Notes: generated from the sequence alone by a model not told the origin. DNA of 18,797 nt from CAYOHP01 sp964403795 [NCBI: uncultured bacterium] (GCA_964403795.1 CAYOHP010000123.1:1-18797), one strand, 5' to 3'. Numbered from the stretch's first letter, positions 1 through 7,475 are shown. Numbers and translations are program-made.

Positions 1-17
1 AAGTACGGTTCTGTGGG

Positions 18-45
18 AGCCGGGGGCGGGCAACCGCCCCCGGCT
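18..45. terminator. Strong GC-rich hairpin at the window edge
   Basis: A perfect 12-bp inverted repeat (18-29 with 34-45) encloses a GCAA loop, a GNRA tetraloop when read on the plus strand. GGG at 15-17 and CCC at 47-49 could lengthen the stem past one bulged A. It lies about 50 nt beyond the stop of the minus-strand lipoprotein gene, so it may end that transcript, or that of a plus-strand gene left of the window. No T-run follows on either strand, so classical intrinsic termination is uncertain. Confidence 0.45.
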
Positions 46-96
46 ACCCGACGAGTCCTGCCGCGAGCGAGCCCCTTGGGGCGAGCTGCAGATCAA

Positions 97-630
97 CTAG
101 GGCACGTAGTTGGTATCGTCCACGGTCACCGAGCCGTCGGCGCGCCGGGTGACCTTGAGGCCCTTGGGGGTGCGGACGATGCGGGAGCCGTCGGAAGCGG
201 ACTCCAGGGTCGATCCGGAGGGACCGAGCGGGCGGTGGGAGGAGAAGGAGCCGCTGGAGCCCAGCTTGGAGCGGAGCTCGCCGACGGGCTCGGGGCTCCA
301 GGTCATCAGGAACACATCGACCTCGGTGGTCTTGCCCTTCTCGAGGTCGACGTCGAATCCGATGGAGGTGGACTCGCCGGTCCGGGAGATCGAGACCGCG
401 GCGGTGCCTTCGGGGACGCTGCGGGCCCGGAACTCCCCGTCGTCGTTCACCGAGACGGTCTCGTCGAAGCTCTCCTCCGACTGGCGCACCCGCAGCGCGA
501 GGCTCGAGGTGGTGCCGGCGGCGCCGGTCACGGTACCCATGAGGACGGTGGAACCGCCCCCGCCTCCTCCGCAGCCGACCAGACCGAACCCGGCCCAAGC
601 GAGAGCGACGAGCAAGACGAGCTTCTTCAC
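97..630 (-). CDS. Lipoprotein with carboxypeptidase-regulatory-like beta domain
   Basis: This 177-aa protein starts with a lipoprotein signal: two lysines, a hydrophobic stretch, then a lipobox L-V-G-C with the lipidated Cys at residue 20. A run of six glycines follows as a flexible linker. Residues about 28-110 have the pattern of an Ig-like/carboxypeptidase-regulatory fold (G-x-V near the start, alternating strands, a DDGEF turn and a VPEGTAAVSI strand), often seen in cell-surface proteins. The C-terminal third is Ser-rich and ends in short beta strands; I recognise nothing there. The GTG start is supported by AAGGGG seven nt upstream (638-643) and by the correctly placed signal peptide. 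The plus-strand neighbour beyond the tRNA is divergent, so this looks like a single-gene unit. Function is unknown; a membrane-anchored structural or binding role is inferred. Confidence 0.85.
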   Translation of the reverse strand: MKKLVLLVALAWAGFGLVGCGGGGGGSTVLMGTVTGAAGTTSSLALRVRQSEESFDETVSVNDDGEFRARSVPEGTAAVSISRTGESTSIGFDVDLEKGKTTEVDVFLMTWSPEPVGELRSKLGSSGSFSSHRPLGPSGSTLESASDGSRIVRTPKGLKVTRRADGSVTVDDTNYVP

Positions 631-925
631 GAGGAATCCCCTTCGAGATGCCGCGAGCCGGCTGCGGCCCGACCAAATGGGGGAGATCGGACCGGGATCC
701 GTCTCCCTTTCCCTCCATCGGCCAAGTGGCGAGGCGGGTTGAGGGAGAATGTTGCGGGGGGTTCCGGGGGAGTCTGGTCCCGAGGCCTCACGGGCGCCGT
801 ACCAGAGGTCGGGAGGGGGCGAGGTAGGGACCCGGAACCGGGACCGACCACGTTCGACTCGGCTCTACCGAGTCCGAGGGCTCCCCCGCCTCGCGGGGGG
901 TCCGGGGGGAGCCCCCCCGTGACTA
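631..925. other. Intergenic region, lipoprotein upstream region and tRNA 3' flank
   Basis: These 295 bp contain no open frame I would support. The left part must hold the promoter of the minus-strand lipoprotein gene, but I see no convincing -10/-35 pair. The right part holds two adjacent hairpins, described separately, just beyond the tRNA 3' end. Confidence 0.6.
856..914 (-). terminator. Tandem hairpins downstream of tRNA-Ser
   Basis: Reading in the tRNA direction (minus strand), a 10-bp stem pairs 905-914 with 878-887 and begins 11 nt after the encoded CCA. A second stem of 7 bp pairs 868-874 with 856-862 around a five-base loop. The tandem placement right after the tRNA suggests transcription termination or 3' processing. 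Neither is followed by a U-tract, so the terminator call is moderate. Confidence 0.5.
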
Positions 926-1013
926 TGGCGGACAGGGTGGGATTTGAACCCACGGACGCCGTAACGTCACTGGATTTCGAGTCCAGCGCCTTCGACCACT
1001 CAGCCACCTGTCC
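926..1013 (-). tRNA. tRNA-Ser (anticodon CGA)
   Basis: This 88-nt gene, counting an encoded CCA at 926-928, folds as a type II (long variable arm) tRNA. The acceptor stem pairs GGACAGG (1007-1013) with CCTGTCC, followed by discriminator G. The D-arm begins TGGCTGAGTGG as in serine tRNAs. The anticodon loop CTCGAAA has anticodon CGA (complement of 977-979), which reads UCG codons. The variable arm has an ACG/CGT stem, and the T-arm carries GGTTCAAAT. Serine identity follows from the anticodon, long variable arm and G discriminator. Confidence 0.97.
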
Positions 1014-1045
1014 GCGTGGCCTCGCGCGAGAGCGGGGCGTGCGAG

Positions 1046-1051
1046 AGATTA
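1046..1051 (-). promoter_or_regulatory. Probable -10 box of tRNA-Ser
   Basis: On the minus strand TAATCT lies 32 nt before the tRNA 5' end, giving a precursor leader of about 25 nt. No good -35 is visible. The box ends three bases from the ATG of the divergent plus-strand gene at 1054, so the tRNA promoter must overlap that reading frame. Confidence 0.5.
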
Positions 1052-1053
1052 GC

Positions 1054-1803
1054 ATGGGGCGAAGCCGGAAGGGAGATCGGTTGATCTGGGGAGACGTGGT
1101 GCGGGACGTCCTGTTCTGGACCTTCGTCATCGTCTCGGTCTGGTACTGGCGGCGGGAGAAGGCCGCCATCCTTCGCTTCCTGCGGGCCCGGGGCTGGCTG
1201 CCCGCGGCCTTGGATGCGGAGCCCTCGACGCTCCCCGGGTCCACGCCCTTCGCTGCCCTGGAAGCGGATATCAGCCTTCCCTCGCTGCGCGTCCTGGCGA
1301 CGCCCCAGGGTGACCTGAGGATCGAATGCGACCTGGTGCTCCGGAACCGTCCGGGGCAGACGGCGGTGATCCGCCTGGGCCTCTGCGACGCCAGCGGTGC
1401 CGCCCTGCCGATCCCTGGAGGGTCGAACTTCGTGCGCTTCAGCGACGGCGTGGACACCCTGGGGGAGGAGCTGCACACGCCGCCGGCCGCCCGGATGCTG
1501 GCCTGGTGGCACGCCCAGCACACGGTGATCCGCCGCGCCGACCTGCGGCGGGCCGACGGGCCGGCGGCCTTCCAGGTGCGGGCCGAGGTGTGGATGGACG
1601 GCTCCAAGGAGACCTCGGCCCGGGAGAGCGTCCGGATCGAACTGGGGAAGGCTGGACCGGCCACTCCCCGGGGACCCCGCTGCGTGTCCTGCCGGGGCGA
1701 AGGGGCGAACACCCCCTGCCCTCGCTGCGGCGCCAACCACCACGAGGCATGCATGGAACTGAACCAGGGGTGCACCGTGCTCGCCTGCGCCCACCGGGGG
1801 TAG
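1054..1803 (+). CDS. Membrane-anchored protein with C-terminal Prok-RING-like zinc domain
   Basis: This 249-aa protein has one N-terminal transmembrane segment (about 14-33, DVLFWTFVIVSVWYW) followed by a basic stretch. A middle region of about 150 residues (60-200) looks all-beta, resembling an Ig-like fold; I cannot name it. The C-terminal 40 residues hold a dense cysteine/histidine cluster: C210-x2-C213, C222-x2-C225, H229/H230, C233, C240, C245, H247. This spacing resembles prokaryotic RING-finger (Prok-RING) domains, binuclear zinc folds described from bacteria including Planctomycetes. ATG at 1054 is the first start after the tRNA gene in this frame; an open frame continues upstream only because it reads through the tRNA. 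No Shine-Dalgarno sequence is evident. It converges with the next gene with a 10-bp gap. A protein-binding rather than ubiquitin-ligase role is more likely, as no E2-like partner is nearby. Confidence 0.8.
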   Translation: MGRSRKGDRLIWGDVVRDVLFWTFVIVSVWYWRREKAAILRFLRARGWLPAALDAEPSTLPGSTPFAALEADISLPSLRVLATPQGDLRIECDLVLRNRPGQTAVIRLGLCDASGAALPIPGGSNFVRFSDGVDTLGEELHTPPAARMLAWWHAQHTVIRRADLRRADGPAAFQVRAEVWMDGSKETSARESVRIELGKAGPATPRGPRCVSCRGEGANTPCPRCGANHHEACMELNQGCTVLACAHRG

Positions 1804-1813
1804 CAGTCGGGCT

Positions 1814-2248
1814 TCAGGCAGGCAGGCCGAGCTTGGCGGAAAGCTGTGCCGCCAGCTCCCGGGCCGCCTCGGCCGAGGCCCCGGCCCGGTCGTCAACCGG
1901 ATGCCGGGTGCCCGAGCGGTCCTCCAGCCAGACCGTCTGGATCCCGGTGCGAGGGTCCCGCCCGGCCCCCACCGCCACCACCAGGTCGAGGTCGAGCCAG
2001 GCCTGGCGATGGGCCAGGGGGATCCCCGGCCCCAGCACCATCCAGCGCAGTACCACCCGATCCCGGAGCTTCAGGCGATAGCGGACCCGGGGCGCCAGCA
2101 GGCGCACCACCAGGGGCGAGACCAGGAGCAGGAGGATCCCGGCGGGCACGTCCCCGGCGGCAAAGCCCAGGGCGAAGGCCAGGAGCGAGATCGGGCCGCG
2201 CCAGAAGGGCGCCAACGAGCGTTCGAGCTGGAGCGCGTCGAGGTCCAC
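1814..2248 (-). CDS. Small membrane protein, two TM segments, PH-like tail
   Basis: This 144-aa protein has two adjacent hydrophobic helices (about 17-33 and 36-52) forming a hairpin, then a soluble tail of about 90 residues. The tail begins YRLKLRDRVVLRW, followed by strand-like segments (LDLDLVVAVG, IQTVWLEDRSG) and a C-terminal amphipathic helix (AEAARELAAQLSAKLG). Two helices followed by such a domain resembles bacterial PH-domain membrane proteins, but this is a fold-level guess. The start is GTG, with no Shine-Dalgarno sequence; TAGTCT on the minus strand ends exactly 7 nt before it, so the mRNA is probably leaderless. It is divergent from the FHA activator gene. Confidence 0.75.
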   Translation of the reverse strand: MDLDALQLERSLAPFWRGPISLLAFALGFAAGDVPAGILLLLVSPLVVRLLAPRVRYRLKLRDRVVLRWMVLGPGIPLAHRQAWLDLDLVVAVGAGRDPRTGIQTVWLEDRSGTRHPVDDRAGASAEAARELAAQLSAKLGLPA

Positions 2249-2255
2249 CGGGGAC

Positions 2256-2261
2256 AGACTA
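2256..2261 (-). promoter_or_regulatory. -10 box TAGTCT for leaderless GTG start
   Basis: On the minus strand TAGTCT is separated by 7 nt (GTCCCCG) from the GTG at 2248, so transcription would begin at or next to the start codon. The spacer has no Shine-Dalgarno-like sequence. No clear -35. Confidence 0.5.
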
Positions 2262-2345
2262 CCTGCGCCCGGGTCCCGAGTCCTTCCGAGCTGGAGGCCC
2301 CGAGGCTCCCCGGAGCCCGAGGGATCCGCTTGCCGGCTCGCTGGC

Positions 2346-2351
2346 TACAAT
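2346..2351 (+). promoter_or_regulatory. -10 box TACAAT for leaderless GTG start
   Basis: TACAAT, an excellent -10 hexamer in G+C-rich DNA, is followed by GGCCGG and then the GTG at 2358. The expected transcription start falls on the start codon. No convincing -35 lies at 16-18 bp. Confidence 0.55.
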
Positions 2352-2357
2352 GGCCGG

Positions 2358-3701
2358 GTGGCCGACGGGGCGACCATCCGGATCCAGCGGGGTGCCGTGC
2401 TCTCCTGCACGGTCGAGATCCCCGGGCTCCGGGTACGGGTCGTGGCGGGACCCGAAGCGGGACGGCGGGCAGCCTTCCCGATCGAGACGATCCGCATCGG
2501 CAGCGACGAGGACAACGAGCTGCGGATCGTCGATCCCAGCGTCTCGCGACGCCACGCCGAGGTGCGGGTACGGGAGGACGGTCTCCAGGTCGTCGACCTC
2601 GGCTCGGCCAACGGCACCTGGCACGCGGGCGCCCGGCTGAAGGAGGCGGTCCTCCCGCCCGGGTCGCACCTGCGGCTCGGGGACACCGAGCTGATCCTGG
2701 AACTCGGGACCGAGGAACGCACCGGGCTGGCACCCCGGGAGGACGGTCTGGGAGACCTGGTCGGCGGCTCCCCGCCCATGCGGGAGCTCTTCGGCCTGCT
2801 GCGGGCGGTGGCGGCGAGTCCGGTCAGCGTTCTGCTGCTGGGCGAATCCGGGACCGGGAAAGAGGGCGCGGCCCGGACCCTCCATCGGCTCTCGGGACGG
2901 CCCGGCAGCTTCGAGGTCTTCGACGCCGGCTCCACCGATCCCGAGCTGATCCGCTCCGATCTCTTCGGGCACACCCGGGGCGCCTTCACGGGGGCGGTCA
3001 ATTCGCGGGAGGGAGCCTTCCGCCGGGCCCATCGGGGAACCCTGTTCCTGGACGAGATCGGGGAACCGCCGAAGGACCTCCAGTCGCACCTGCTGCGGGT
3101 GATCGAGACCCGGGAGGTCGCCCCGGTGGGCGGGGACCGTCGCCAGCCCGTGGACGTCCGCCTGGTGGCGGCCACCCACCGCGATCTCGAGGCCGAGGCC
3201 GGGGACGGGCGCTTCCGCCTGGACCTCTACCATCGACTCTCGGTGGTCCCGGTGCGGATGCCTGCGCTGCGGGAACGACTCGAGGACCTTCCCATGCTGG
3301 TCGAGCACTTCCGGGATTCCCTGGGACTGGCCTGCCGGTTCTCGTCCGGGGCGCTGGAACGCATGGCCGCCCATTCCTGGCCCGGCAACGTGCGGGAGCT
3401 GCGCAACCTGGTGGAGCGCTGCGGGGTGCTGGCCGCCGGCCGGGAGGTCACGGAAGCCGACCTGGGACCGTCCCTGGGACGGGGGACGGGGATCCGGACG
3501 GGCCAGGCGGCGGATGCCGCGGGTGGACCGGGACCCGGACCGGGAGCCGCGGACCCTTCGGGACGAGGCCTGGCCGACCTGGAACGCAGCGCCATCGAGA
3601 CGGCCCTGGCCCGCCACGGCGGCAACCGGGAACGGGCCGCCCGGGAACTCGGGATCTCGCCCGCCACCCTGTACCGGCGGCTCAAGTCCTATCGGGACTG
3701 A
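2358..3701 (+). CDS. FHA-domain sigma-54 dependent transcriptional activator
   Basis: This 447-aa protein has three parts. An N-terminal FHA domain (about 25-116) has the phosphothreonine-binding set: RIGSD (47-50), SxSRRHAEV (61-69) and SANGT (83-87). A complete AAA+ sigma-54 interaction domain (about 134-360) has Walker A GESGTGKE (162-169), the sigma-54 contact loop GAFTGA (208-213), Walker B LFLDEIGE (229-236), and WPGNVRELRN near 341. After a Gly/Pro-rich linker (375-403) a Fis-type helix-turn-helix ends the protein (418-444). So it should open sigma-54 promoters when its FHA domain reads a phosphorylated partner, in place of a receiver domain. The GTG start is set by the -10 box just upstream. 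Its 3' end overlaps the convergent gene by 20 bp. The kinase gene at 5017-7368 is a plausible source of the signal. Confidence 0.95.
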   Translation: MADGATIRIQRGAVLSCTVEIPGLRVRVVAGPEAGRRAAFPIETIRIGSDEDNELRIVDPSVSRRHAEVRVREDGLQVVDLGSANGTWHAGARLKEAVLPPGSHLRLGDTELILELGTEERTGLAPREDGLGDLVGGSPPMRELFGLLRAVAASPVSVLLLGESGTGKEGAARTLHRLSGRPGSFEVFDAGSTDPELIRSDLFGHTRGAFTGAVNSREGAFRRAHRGTLFLDEIGEPPKDLQSHLLRVIETREVAPVGGDRRQPVDVRLVAATHRDLEAEAGDGRFRLDLYHRLSVVPVRMPALRERLEDLPMLVEHFRDSLGLACRFSSGALERMAAHSWPGNVRELRNLVERCGVLAAGREVTEADLGPSLGRGTGIRTGQAADAAGGPGPGPGAADPSGRGLADLERSAIETALARHGGNRERAARELGISPATLYRRLKSYRD

Positions 3702-4794
3702 CCTGCGGGGCGGGGGTGGGGAGGACCACCTCCGTGCCCAGGAACCTTCCGTCCCCATCGAGCCAGTGCACCAACACCCGCAGGTGCTGCCGCGAGGGAC
3801 CACACTCCGGCTCGGAGAGAGGGCAGGTGTAGAGGAGATGGATTTCCGCCTTCCCCTCGATCTGCTGGAGCACCGGCTCCCGGAGGGTAGAGGTGCCGGT
3901 GGAGCCGCGGATCCGGAACCACCCGGGAAGCTCGGCCGAGCCTTCCAGCCCGTACCGGATCGCCCGGATGCTCCCCGCCGGGACCCGCATCGGATCCGGC
4001 TGGATCCCCAGGCGCAGCGAGCGGGCCAGGAGGGGGACCGCCAGCTCCACCGGGTTGTTGTGGGAGAACACCTGCAAGGGCAGGTCGCCGCCCGGCTCGG
4101 CGCGGGGAAGCGGGATCTCGGCGTGGAGCTCCCGCTCCTCCCATTCCTGCGCCGGCTCCGCGGGTAGGGCATCCGGACCCGGCCGAGGGCGGACCCGCAC
4201 CCGCACCGAGAGCCGCTCCTGGACCAGGACGGGGCGCACGAACACGAGCGGATCCGGCGCCACCCGCAGGGCCGGGAGGAGCTCCGGGTCCAGGCGCTCG
4301 CCGCGTCGGCCCTCGGCGACCATGGTGTGGAACAGGATGCCGAACTCCACCGCCTCCACCTCGAGGTCGGAGGCCGCAACCAGCTCCGCCCGCATCCAGA
4401 AGTGGTCGAGGGTGTTCGGGTCGGTGGCGCTGACCACGTCGAGCCGGAGCCCTCCGGGCGCCGGGGAGGGTGGCGGAAGAGAGGGGAACACCGGGGCCGG
4501 ACCGACCGGGCGTACCCGCTCCGGGATCCGGGTGTAGATCGCGGTGCCGGTCCCGGTCCCGGTGAGTCGCGGGAACTCCTCCCAGGGAGCACGGACCTTC
4601 TGGCGCCACCGGTCCAGGGGCGGTAGCGGGGCACAAGGGGCCGAGGGGACCTGGGCCGTGGGAACCGGAGACGGAGTCGACCAGGGGAGCCCGAAGGTCT
4701 CGCCGAGGCCGAGGAGATCGGACCGGACACGGCCAGGCGAGGCGAAGAGCGCGAGGGTGAGTGGGAGCAAGAGCCTTGTCGGGCGAACGGCCAT
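3682..4794 (-). CDS. Secreted protein of unknown function
   Basis: This 370-aa protein begins with a signal peptide (MAVRPTRLLLPLTLALFASPG, cleavage near residue 20-25), so it is exported. A Pro-rich segment follows (about 40-110, including a Thr/Gly alternation). From about residue 115 it looks beta-rich with two repeating halves: one centred on LRLDVVSATDPNTLDHFWMRAEL and one on the ELHAEIPLPRAEPGG to HLRVLVHWLDGDGRFLG region. A Cys pair (TCPLSEPEC) near 330 may form a disulfide. I recognise no family. The ATG at 4794 is chosen because the signal peptide starts there; an upstream frame of 50 codons lacks a sensible signal. Its last 20 bp overlap the end of the sigma-54 activator gene on the other strand. 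It lies 222 bp downstream of the kinase gene on the same strand, but is probably transcribed from its own promoter. Confidence 0.8.
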   Translation of the reverse strand: MAVRPTRLLLPLTLALFASPGRVRSDLLGLGETFGLPWSTPSPVPTAQVPSAPCAPLPPLDRWRQKVRAPWEEFPRLTGTGTGTAIYTRIPERVRPVGPAPVFPSLPPPSPAPGGLRLDVVSATDPNTLDHFWMRAELVAASDLEVEAVEFGILFHTMVAEGRRGERLDPELLPALRVAPDPLVFVRPVLVQERLSVRVRVRPRPGPDALPAEPAQEWEERELHAEIPLPRAEPGGDLPLQVFSHNNPVELAVPLLARSLRLGIQPDPMRVPAGSIRAIRYGLEGSAELPGWFRIRGSTGTSTLREPVLQQIEGKAEIHLLYTCPLSEPECGPSRQHLRVLVHWLDGDGRFLGTEVVLPTPAPQVSPDRT

Positions 4795-5016
4795 GGGGAT
4801 CGGGCTCCAGTTCGGTTGCCCGCTCGCCTGCCAGGGGCTGATGAGCCTAGGGCCTGCGGGTGGGACTTCCTTCGTCCCTCGCAAGGACCCTGCCTGCCTG
4901 CAATCCGGAGTACCCGGGCCGGGGCCGAGCCCGCAGACTCTCATTTCGAGAGTAGGCCTCGCAGACCGAGAGTCCGGTTCGCAGGATGCGGGCAGGCCTT
5001 CCGGCCTGCGGATCGG
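4795..5016 (-). promoter_or_regulatory. Structured leader between kinase and secreted-protein genes
   Basis: This 222-bp same-strand gap contains a 7-bp hairpin next to the kinase stop, then a segment (4936-4974) where two copies of an ACTCTC-type arm compete for one GAGAGT arm. Reading minus-strand, GGACTCTC (4968-4975) and ACTCTC (4948-4953) can each pair with GAGAGTC (4936-4942), giving mutually exclusive stems. A TAGGCT box (4844-4849) lies further down. It could be a leader or attenuator for the secreted-protein gene; no short leader peptide stands out. Confidence 0.35.
4992..5009 (-). terminator. Hairpin with GGAA loop after the kinase stop
   Basis: On the minus strand GCAGGCC-GGAA-GGCCTGC forms a perfect 7-bp stem with a GNRA loop, starting 7 nt after the kinase stop codon. 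No U-run follows, so it may instead protect the 3' end or be one arm of the leader described for this gap. Confidence 0.45.
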
Positions 5017-7368
5017 CTACTCGGGTTCGCCCGGCGTCGCCAGGGTGCCCAGGAGGGTCACTAGGGTGTCGGGGAGTCCCCCGGGGGAGGCCGAGAGGAT
5101 GGCCCGGGCCAGGGGACCCAGGCGGGTCGCGGCGCCTCGTCCCTGGGCGACCGCCTCCGGGATCCAGGACAGGGCCATCGGTGGGACCAGGCGGTCGTCC
5201 CTCAGGCGGGGCGCCACCCTGGATGCGTAGACCTCGGCAAGCCGCCCGGGAGGGTCGCCCCGGACCAGGGCGCCCTGGCACCAGGCGGCGAAGGACCTCG
5301 CCACCAGCCTGGCTCCGAAGCTGCCGCTCGGGGTCGCGGCTTCCAGGCCTTCCTCCCACTCGAGCATGGCGGCCGACCTCCTCGCGGTCGAGTTCCCCGC
5401 ATCCGGGAAGGCCGGGATCCTGGCCGTCTCGTGGTAGAGGAAGCCCCGGGCGAGCCTTCCCACCCAGTTCGAGGGCGGTCCTCCCAGCAGGGCGTCGGGT
5501 GGCTGGAAGGCGAGCGTCGAGCGCAGCCAGGGGCGGAAGGCGAAATCGGTCGCCAGGCAGGTCTCCAGGGCTTCGGCGGCGGCCTCCGGCTCATGGCGCA
5601 GGATCTGGCCCAGGGCCCAGAGCATGCCCCGGGTGGCCAGGATCCCGGCCGCCCCGTCGCGGACCCACTCCGAGCGGGTCGGTCCCCCCAGGTTCCAGAT
5701 CACCTGGAGGGACTCGTAGATCGGCGGGCGACCTCCGGCCCGGAAGACCGCCATGCCCCGGACCCTGGCCAGGAGTCTTTCCTCGCCGGGACTCCGCCCG
5801 GGGGGGTCGTCCGCCCGAGCCACCGGGTCGGACTCCACGGCGCGATCGAGGGAATCCTGTAGGCGTTGGGTCTCGACCGCGGCCGCGTAGAGGCGATCCC
5901 GGAACAGGCCGATCCAGGAGGGACTCGGCTCGCCCGCCGGCGCCGGCGCCGGCGCCGGCGCCGGCGGCGGGGGCGGGGGGGCCCCGGGGGGGGGGGGCCT
6001 GCGACCCAGGAGGCCGCGGGCCGCCGGGAAGACCTCGGGAAGTCCGAGGGCCACGAACTCCCGGTCGAGTTCCTCGAAGTCGGCAGCCTGCTCGCGAGGG
6101 AGCCCGTCAGGCGGACAGTGGCCCGTCGCCAACCAGGCCATGGCCTCGGCGACCGGCGAGAGCCTCCGCTCGAGGTCGCCCCAGGCCGCGGGGTCCGCCA
6201 GGCGGGCCAGGTCTTCCGGGGTGAGGCTGGCGAGCTGGTCCCGGGTCCGGCCCACGAAGCCTGGCGATCCCGGACCGGTGACGGCGGTCGCAGCCGATGC
6301 CAGGGAAGGTCGAGTCCCCGGATCGGCGGCCTGGAGAGCAGGCCGGGCCCCAAGTGTCAGGTCTGGGCCGCCCTGCAACGAGACCCTTGCGAAGAGGCAC
6401 GCCAGGACCAGCAGGACGACCACCGGGAGGGCCTTCCAGGGGGCGCGGGCAGGGGCGGCCGGGAAGCCTCCCGAGCCCGCCACGACGTACCCACCGGAGG
6501 CGGCGCCGTCCCCGGGAGTGGTCGGCTGGACTCGGTGGTCCGAGGTCGCGGTCCTCGGCCGGGGCAGACGCTGCCGGACCTCGAGGGCGCGGCGCGGACG
6601 TTCGTCCCGGGTCTTGGCCAGGAGCTCCCCGACCAGGACCGAGAGTTCCTCCGGCACCTCGGGCACGACCGAGACCAGGGGCCGGGGCTCGGCCGAGAGC
6701 TGGGCCTGCAGGACATCCTCGATCCCGTCGGCGGCGAAGGGCGTGGTCCCCGCTATCATCTGGAAGGCCATCATCCCGACCGCATAGAGGTCGTCCCGGG
6801 CATCGGCGGGGAGTCCCCGCACCTGCTCGGGGGCCATGTACCAGGGGGTCCCCGAGATGGAACCCGTCACGGTGGCGTCCTGGACCGCCCGGCGCGCCAG
6901 GCCGAGATCGAAGATCCGGATCGAGCCATCCCCGGCCACCAGCACGTTGGCGGGCTTCAGGTCCCGGTGCACGATCCGATGGGAGTGGAGATGTCCGAGC
7001 CCGGCGAGGATCCCGTCGAGGATCTCCACGGCCCGCTCCCAGGCGAGCCGACCGGACTCCAGGGTCCGGTCCAGCGAAGTCCCACCCAGGTCGGGGTAGG
7101 CCAGGAACGCGGCCTCGCCCTCGATCCCGAAATCGAGCACCGGCAACAGGTTCGGATGGGGCACGGTCGCCAGCCACCGGGCTTCCCGCTCGAACCGGGA
7201 TCGAGCCCGAGGATCGCCCGAGGAGGCCCAGGGCACCATCTTCAGGACCACGCTCCGGTCCATGGAGACCTGGCGCGCCCGCCACACGATCCCTTCGGCT
7301 CCGGACCCGAGGCGGATCTCGAGGGTGTAGCGATCCCGGAGGCTGCGCTCCAGCTCTTCGGCGTCCAA
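5017..7368 (-). CDS. Transmembrane Ser/Thr protein kinase (Hanks type)
   Basis: This 783-aa receptor-like kinase has a cytoplasmic kinase domain (about 14-270): glycine loop RLGSGAEG (19-26), ATP lysine K43 (VVLK), catalytic HRDLKPAN (134-141), magnesium motif DLG (154-156, the variant of DFG), and APEQ (179-182). All catalytic residues are present. A linker leads to one transmembrane helix (about 313-330, LPVVVLLVLACLF), so the remaining 450 residues should be outside the cytoplasm. No PASTA or propeller repeats are visible there; it looks helical, with a Pro/Ala stretch (about 445-475) encoded by simple repeats. The start is TTG; GGAGGGGAGG ends 3 nt before it and a frame-correct ATG is absent nearby. 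TATCCT (7401-7406) is a likely -10. It diverges from the propeller gene with 107 bp between. It may phosphorylate a ligand of the nearby FHA activator. Confidence 0.95.
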   Translation of the reverse strand: MDAEELERSLRDRYTLEIRLGSGAEGIVWRARQVSMDRSVVLKMVPWASSGDPRARSRFEREARWLATVPHPNLLPVLDFGIEGEAAFLAYPDLGGTSLDRTLESGRLAWERAVEILDGILAGLGHLHSHRIVHRDLKPANVLVAGDGSIRIFDLGLARRAVQDATVTGSISGTPWYMAPEQVRGLPADARDDLYAVGMMAFQMIAGTTPFAADGIEDVLQAQLSAEPRPLVSVVPEVPEELSVLVGELLAKTRDERPRRALEVRQRLPRPRTATSDHRVQPTTPGDGAASGGYVVAGSGGFPAAPARAPWKALPVVVLLVLACLFARVSLQGGPDLTLGARPALQAADPGTRPSLASAATAVTGPGSPGFVGRTRDQLASLTPEDLARLADPAAWGDLERRLSPVAEAMAWLATGHCPPDGLPREQAADFEELDREFVALGLPEVFPAARGLLGRRPPPPGAPPPPPPAPAPAPAPAGEPSPSWIGLFRDRLYAAAVETQRLQDSLDRAVESDPVARADDPPGRSPGEERLLARVRGMAVFRAGGRPPIYESLQVIWNLGGPTRSEWVRDGAAGILATRGMLWALGQILRHEPEAAAEALETCLATDFAFRPWLRSTLAFQPPDALLGGPPSNWVGRLARGFLYHETARIPAFPDAGNSTARRSAAMLEWEEGLEAATPSGSFGARLVARSFAAWCQGALVRGDPPGRLAEVYASRVAPRLRDDRLVPPMALSWIPEAVAQGRGAATRLGPLARAILSASPGGLPDTLVTLLGTLATPGEPE
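5935..5964. repeat. Five tandem CGCCGG hexamers in the kinase gene
   Basis: Five perfect copies of CGCCGG encode Pro-Ala repeats in the extracytoplasmic part of the kinase. Gain or loss of a unit stays in frame and would only change the linker length. Confidence 0.9.
5986..5997. repeat. 12-base G/C homopolymer in the kinase gene
   Basis: A run of 12 G (12 C on the coding strand) encodes consecutive prolines around residue 460 of the kinase. Slippage by one base would shift the frame after the transmembrane segment and remove the distal extracytoplasmic domain. It is also a typical site of sequencing error. Confidence 0.9.
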
Positions 7369-7400
7369 TGGCCTCCCCTCCGAGCCCGCGGATCGGTGGG

Positions 7401-7406
7401 AGGATA
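7401..7406 (-). promoter_or_regulatory. -10 box TATCCT of the kinase gene
   Basis: On the minus strand TATCCT lies 32 nt before the TTG start, placing the transcription start near 7394 and leaving a short leader that contains the Shine-Dalgarno sequence. No strong -35 is visible. Confidence 0.4.
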
Positions 7407-7475
7407 GCCTCCCAGGCTGCCCCGCCGATCAGGGTTCGCCGCCCGGGGCCCGTGTGTTACTAACTCTGGGAAGGC

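Noticed and set aside
13-1053. Upstream extension of the Prok-RING-like protein frame
   Set aside because: It would read through the tRNA gene and antisense through the lipoprotein gene; ATG at 1054 is the sensible start.
2259-4730. Minus-strand open frame of 823 codons across the sigma-54 activator
   Set aside because: It lies opposite a gene with intact FHA, AAA+ and HTH motifs and reads as Arg/Pro/Ser-rich low complexity.
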